Shown here: positions 6,924-7,318 of the stretch, one piece after another
Position numbering within the stretch: position 1 is the first letter of the stretch
Layout: every line of letters begins with the position of its first letter
DNA from: an uncultured Bacilli bacterium
Lineage (GTDB): Bacteria > Bacillota_I > Bacilli_A > RF39 > UBA660
NCBI GenBank assembly: GCA_947587565.1
Contig: CANPYA010000065.1
Span: forward strand, 1 to 7,318
Direction of reading: 5' to 3'
DNA: 7,318 nt
Notes under the pieces: model-generated
What the model saw: the letters and a program-made list of their open reading frames with translations, nothing else
Told to the model about the DNA's origin: nothing
Databases searched by the model: none
Made by a program: the position numbers and the translations under genes

Positions 6924-6939
6924 AAAACAAATTGTTATA
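6924..6939. promoter_or_regulatory. Operator-like site 1
   Basis: AAAACAAATTGTTATA on the plus strand, with the 11-bp odd palindrome AACAAATTGTT at 6926-6936. It is a perfect inverted copy of site 2 (13-bp gap). It lies in the predicted leader of the giant surface gene, abutting the GGAGG, so binding could block elongation or, in RNA, affect translation. Confidence 0.65.
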
Positions 6940-6948
6940 TCTTCTTTA

Positions 6949-6977
6949 ATTCTATAACAATTTGTTTTAAAAATCAA
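6949..6977 (-). promoter_or_regulatory. Sigma-A promoter of the giant surface gene
   Basis: TTGATT (6972-6977), a 17-bp spacer and TAGAAT (6949-6954). Operator-like site 2 fills the spacer, so a bound regulator would exclude RNA polymerase. Transcription would start near 6942. Confidence 0.65.
6953..6968. promoter_or_regulatory. Operator-like site 2
   Basis: TATAACAATTTGTTTT on the plus strand, with the palindrome AACAATTTGTT at 6956-6966. Its reverse complement equals site 1 exactly. It overlaps the last bases of the giant gene's -10 and fills the spacer up to the -35, the classical position for a repressor. Confidence 0.7.
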
Positions 6978-6993
6978 TATAACATTTTGTTTT
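6978..6993. promoter_or_regulatory. Operator-like site 3
   Basis: TATAACATTTTGTTTT on the plus strand, one base different from site 2, in the same orientation and offset by 25 bases. It directly follows the giant gene's -35 on its upstream side and ends two bases before the regulator gene's -10. It is well placed for autoregulation. Confidence 0.65.
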
Positions 6994-6995
6994 AA

Positions 6996-7001
6996 TATAA
7001 A
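6996..7001 (+). promoter_or_regulatory. Candidate -10 of the XRE regulator gene
   Basis: TATAAA, with transcription expected near 7008. No good -35 is present at the right distance (around 6973-6978). The promoter is therefore weak or depends on another contact. Operator-like site 3 fills its spacer. Confidence 0.4.
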
Positions 7002-7009
7002 ATGACTTT

Positions 7010-7013
7010 GAGG
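7010..7013 (+). promoter_or_regulatory. Ribosome binding site fixing the regulator start
   Basis: GAGG lies only one base before the ATG at 7015 but seven bases before the ATG at 7021. The second is therefore the likely start, giving MDRLREIRE as N-terminus. Confidence 0.75.
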
Positions 7014-7020
7014 TATGTTT

Positions 7021-7248
7021 ATGGATAGATTAAGAGAAATTAGAGAAGACAGAAATTTAAAACAAAAGGATGTTAGTAAGTTATTAAATGTTTCCCAAGT
7101 TGCTTATAGTTATTATGAACTCGGAAAAAGACAAATACCAATTGATATTTTAAAAAAATTAGCCAAAATTTATAATGTTTCCACTGATTATTTACTATAC
7201 TTAACTGATGAAATTAAACCCTACCCTAAAAGTAAAATCAATAAATAA
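7021..7248 (+). CDS. XRE-family (Cro/CI-type) HTH regulator
   Basis: This 75-residue single-domain DNA-binding protein is an HTH_3 fold covering about residues 4-58. Residues 14-22 (KQKDVSKLL) are helix 2, 24-33 (VSQVAYSYYE) the recognition helix, followed by the family's typical YELGKRQIPIDILKKLAKIYNVSTDYLLYLTDE. No extra dimerisation, sensor or peptidase domain is present; a short basic tail follows. Such small proteins usually bind palindromes as dimers. Gene is divergent from the giant surface gene, separated by 106 bp carrying three near-identical palindromic sites. The simplest inference is a repressor of both that gene and itself. No toxin partner or phage genes are seen in the window. 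A hairpin terminator follows directly. Confidence 0.92.
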   Translation: MDRLREIREDRNLKQKDVSKLLNVSQVAYSYYELGKRQIPIDILKKLAKIYNVSTDYLLYLTDEIKPYPKSKINK

Positions 7249-7252
7249 ATAT

Positions 7253-7276
7253 CCACCAGCATAGCTGGTGGTTTTT
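7253..7276 (+). terminator. Hairpin terminator after the XRE gene
   Basis: CCACCAGC, a three-base ATA loop, GCTGGTGG, then TTTTT: a perfect eight-pair GC-rich stem five bases past the stop codon. On the minus strand the stem is followed by AT-rich sequence without a clean T run, so it mainly serves the plus strand. The same hairpin could also belong to a mobile-element end (next entry). Confidence 0.85.
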
Positions 7277-7318
7277 CATTTTCGCCTAAAAGGCTTTACT
7301 ATTGGCCTCCACTAAAGT
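7277..7318 (-). other. Possible end of another gene or IS200/IS605-like element
   Basis: Read on the minus strand from the right edge, one frame ends FSGGQ-TAG (7316-7299), followed by a small GCCT/AGGC hairpin (7284-7294) and then the GC-rich hairpin. From memory this layout resembles the 3' end of IS200/IS605-type transposase genes with their subterminal hairpins. Only about six codons are inside the window, so neither the gene nor the element can be called. Confidence 0.22.

Noticed and set aside
6924..6968. 16-bp perfect inverted repeat as a terminator or leader hairpin
   Set aside because: The stem is AT-rich and the predicted transcript start near 6942 leaves only one arm in the RNA; operator sites fit better.
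6915..6977. N-terminal extension of the giant surface protein (start at 6977)
   Set aside because: The extension would span the -10 and two operator sites, lacks an SD, and puts charged and Cys residues before a standard anchor helix; GGAGG marks 6914.
7015..7248. XRE regulator plus a toxin-antitoxin partner
   Set aside because: The gene is single: a terminator follows at once and the divergent neighbour is a surface protein, so no partner is visible in the window.

Overview
The window is about 7.3 kb of very AT-rich DNA (roughly 30% G+C by eye) with seven protein genes. Six lie on the minus strand, and one small regulator lies on the plus strand at the right end. Recognisable families (MscL, YneF/UPF0154, a CotD-like coat protein, a NodB deacetylase) and strong GGAGG-type ribosome binding sites point to a low-GC Gram-positive (Bacillota, Bacilli). 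The overall style resembles uncultured gut lineages such as RF39 or Erysipelotrichia; that placement is inference. All seven stop codons are TAA. The 16 tryptophans in the three largest genes are necessarily TGG, because every frame stays open under the standard code, so this is not a TGA=Trp mycoplasma.

Layout, right to left along the minus strand. At 6914-4023 is a 963-residue surface protein: N-terminal membrane anchor, a Cys-paired module, a long GLUG-like repeat region and a C-terminal LamG-like domain. At 3954-3326 are mscL and yneF, overlapping by one base and closed by a clear terminator. At 3234-1927 is a second anchored surface protein that shares the N-terminal module. At 1850-444 is a membrane-anchored polysaccharide deacetylase with three Ig-like domains. 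At 390-82 is a Cys/His/Met-rich CotD-like protein. On the plus strand, an XRE-type regulator at 7021-7248 is divergent from the giant surface gene and is followed by a strong hairpin terminator. The last ~40 bases may be the end of another gene or an IS200/IS605-type element.

Two regulatory arrangements stand out. First, the surface protein at 3234-1927 has a perfect TTGACA and a perfect TATAAT separated by 19 bp, and the spacer contains an uninterrupted run of nine G residues. This is the architecture of a phase-variable promoter that switches by slipped-strand change of spacer length. Second, the 106-bp region between the giant surface gene and the XRE gene holds three near-identical 16-bp palindrome-containing sites. 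One sits exactly in the -35/-10 spacer of the surface-gene promoter, one abuts the regulator's -10, and one covers the surface-gene leader next to its ribosome binding site. This suggests a self-regulated switch for the giant adhesin.

Taken together, this looks like a cell-envelope locus: two anchored surface proteins sharing a module but under two different ON/OFF-type controls, beside a wall-modifying deacetylase and a mechanosensitive channel. Functions of the surface proteins and the control circuits are inferred from sequence only.
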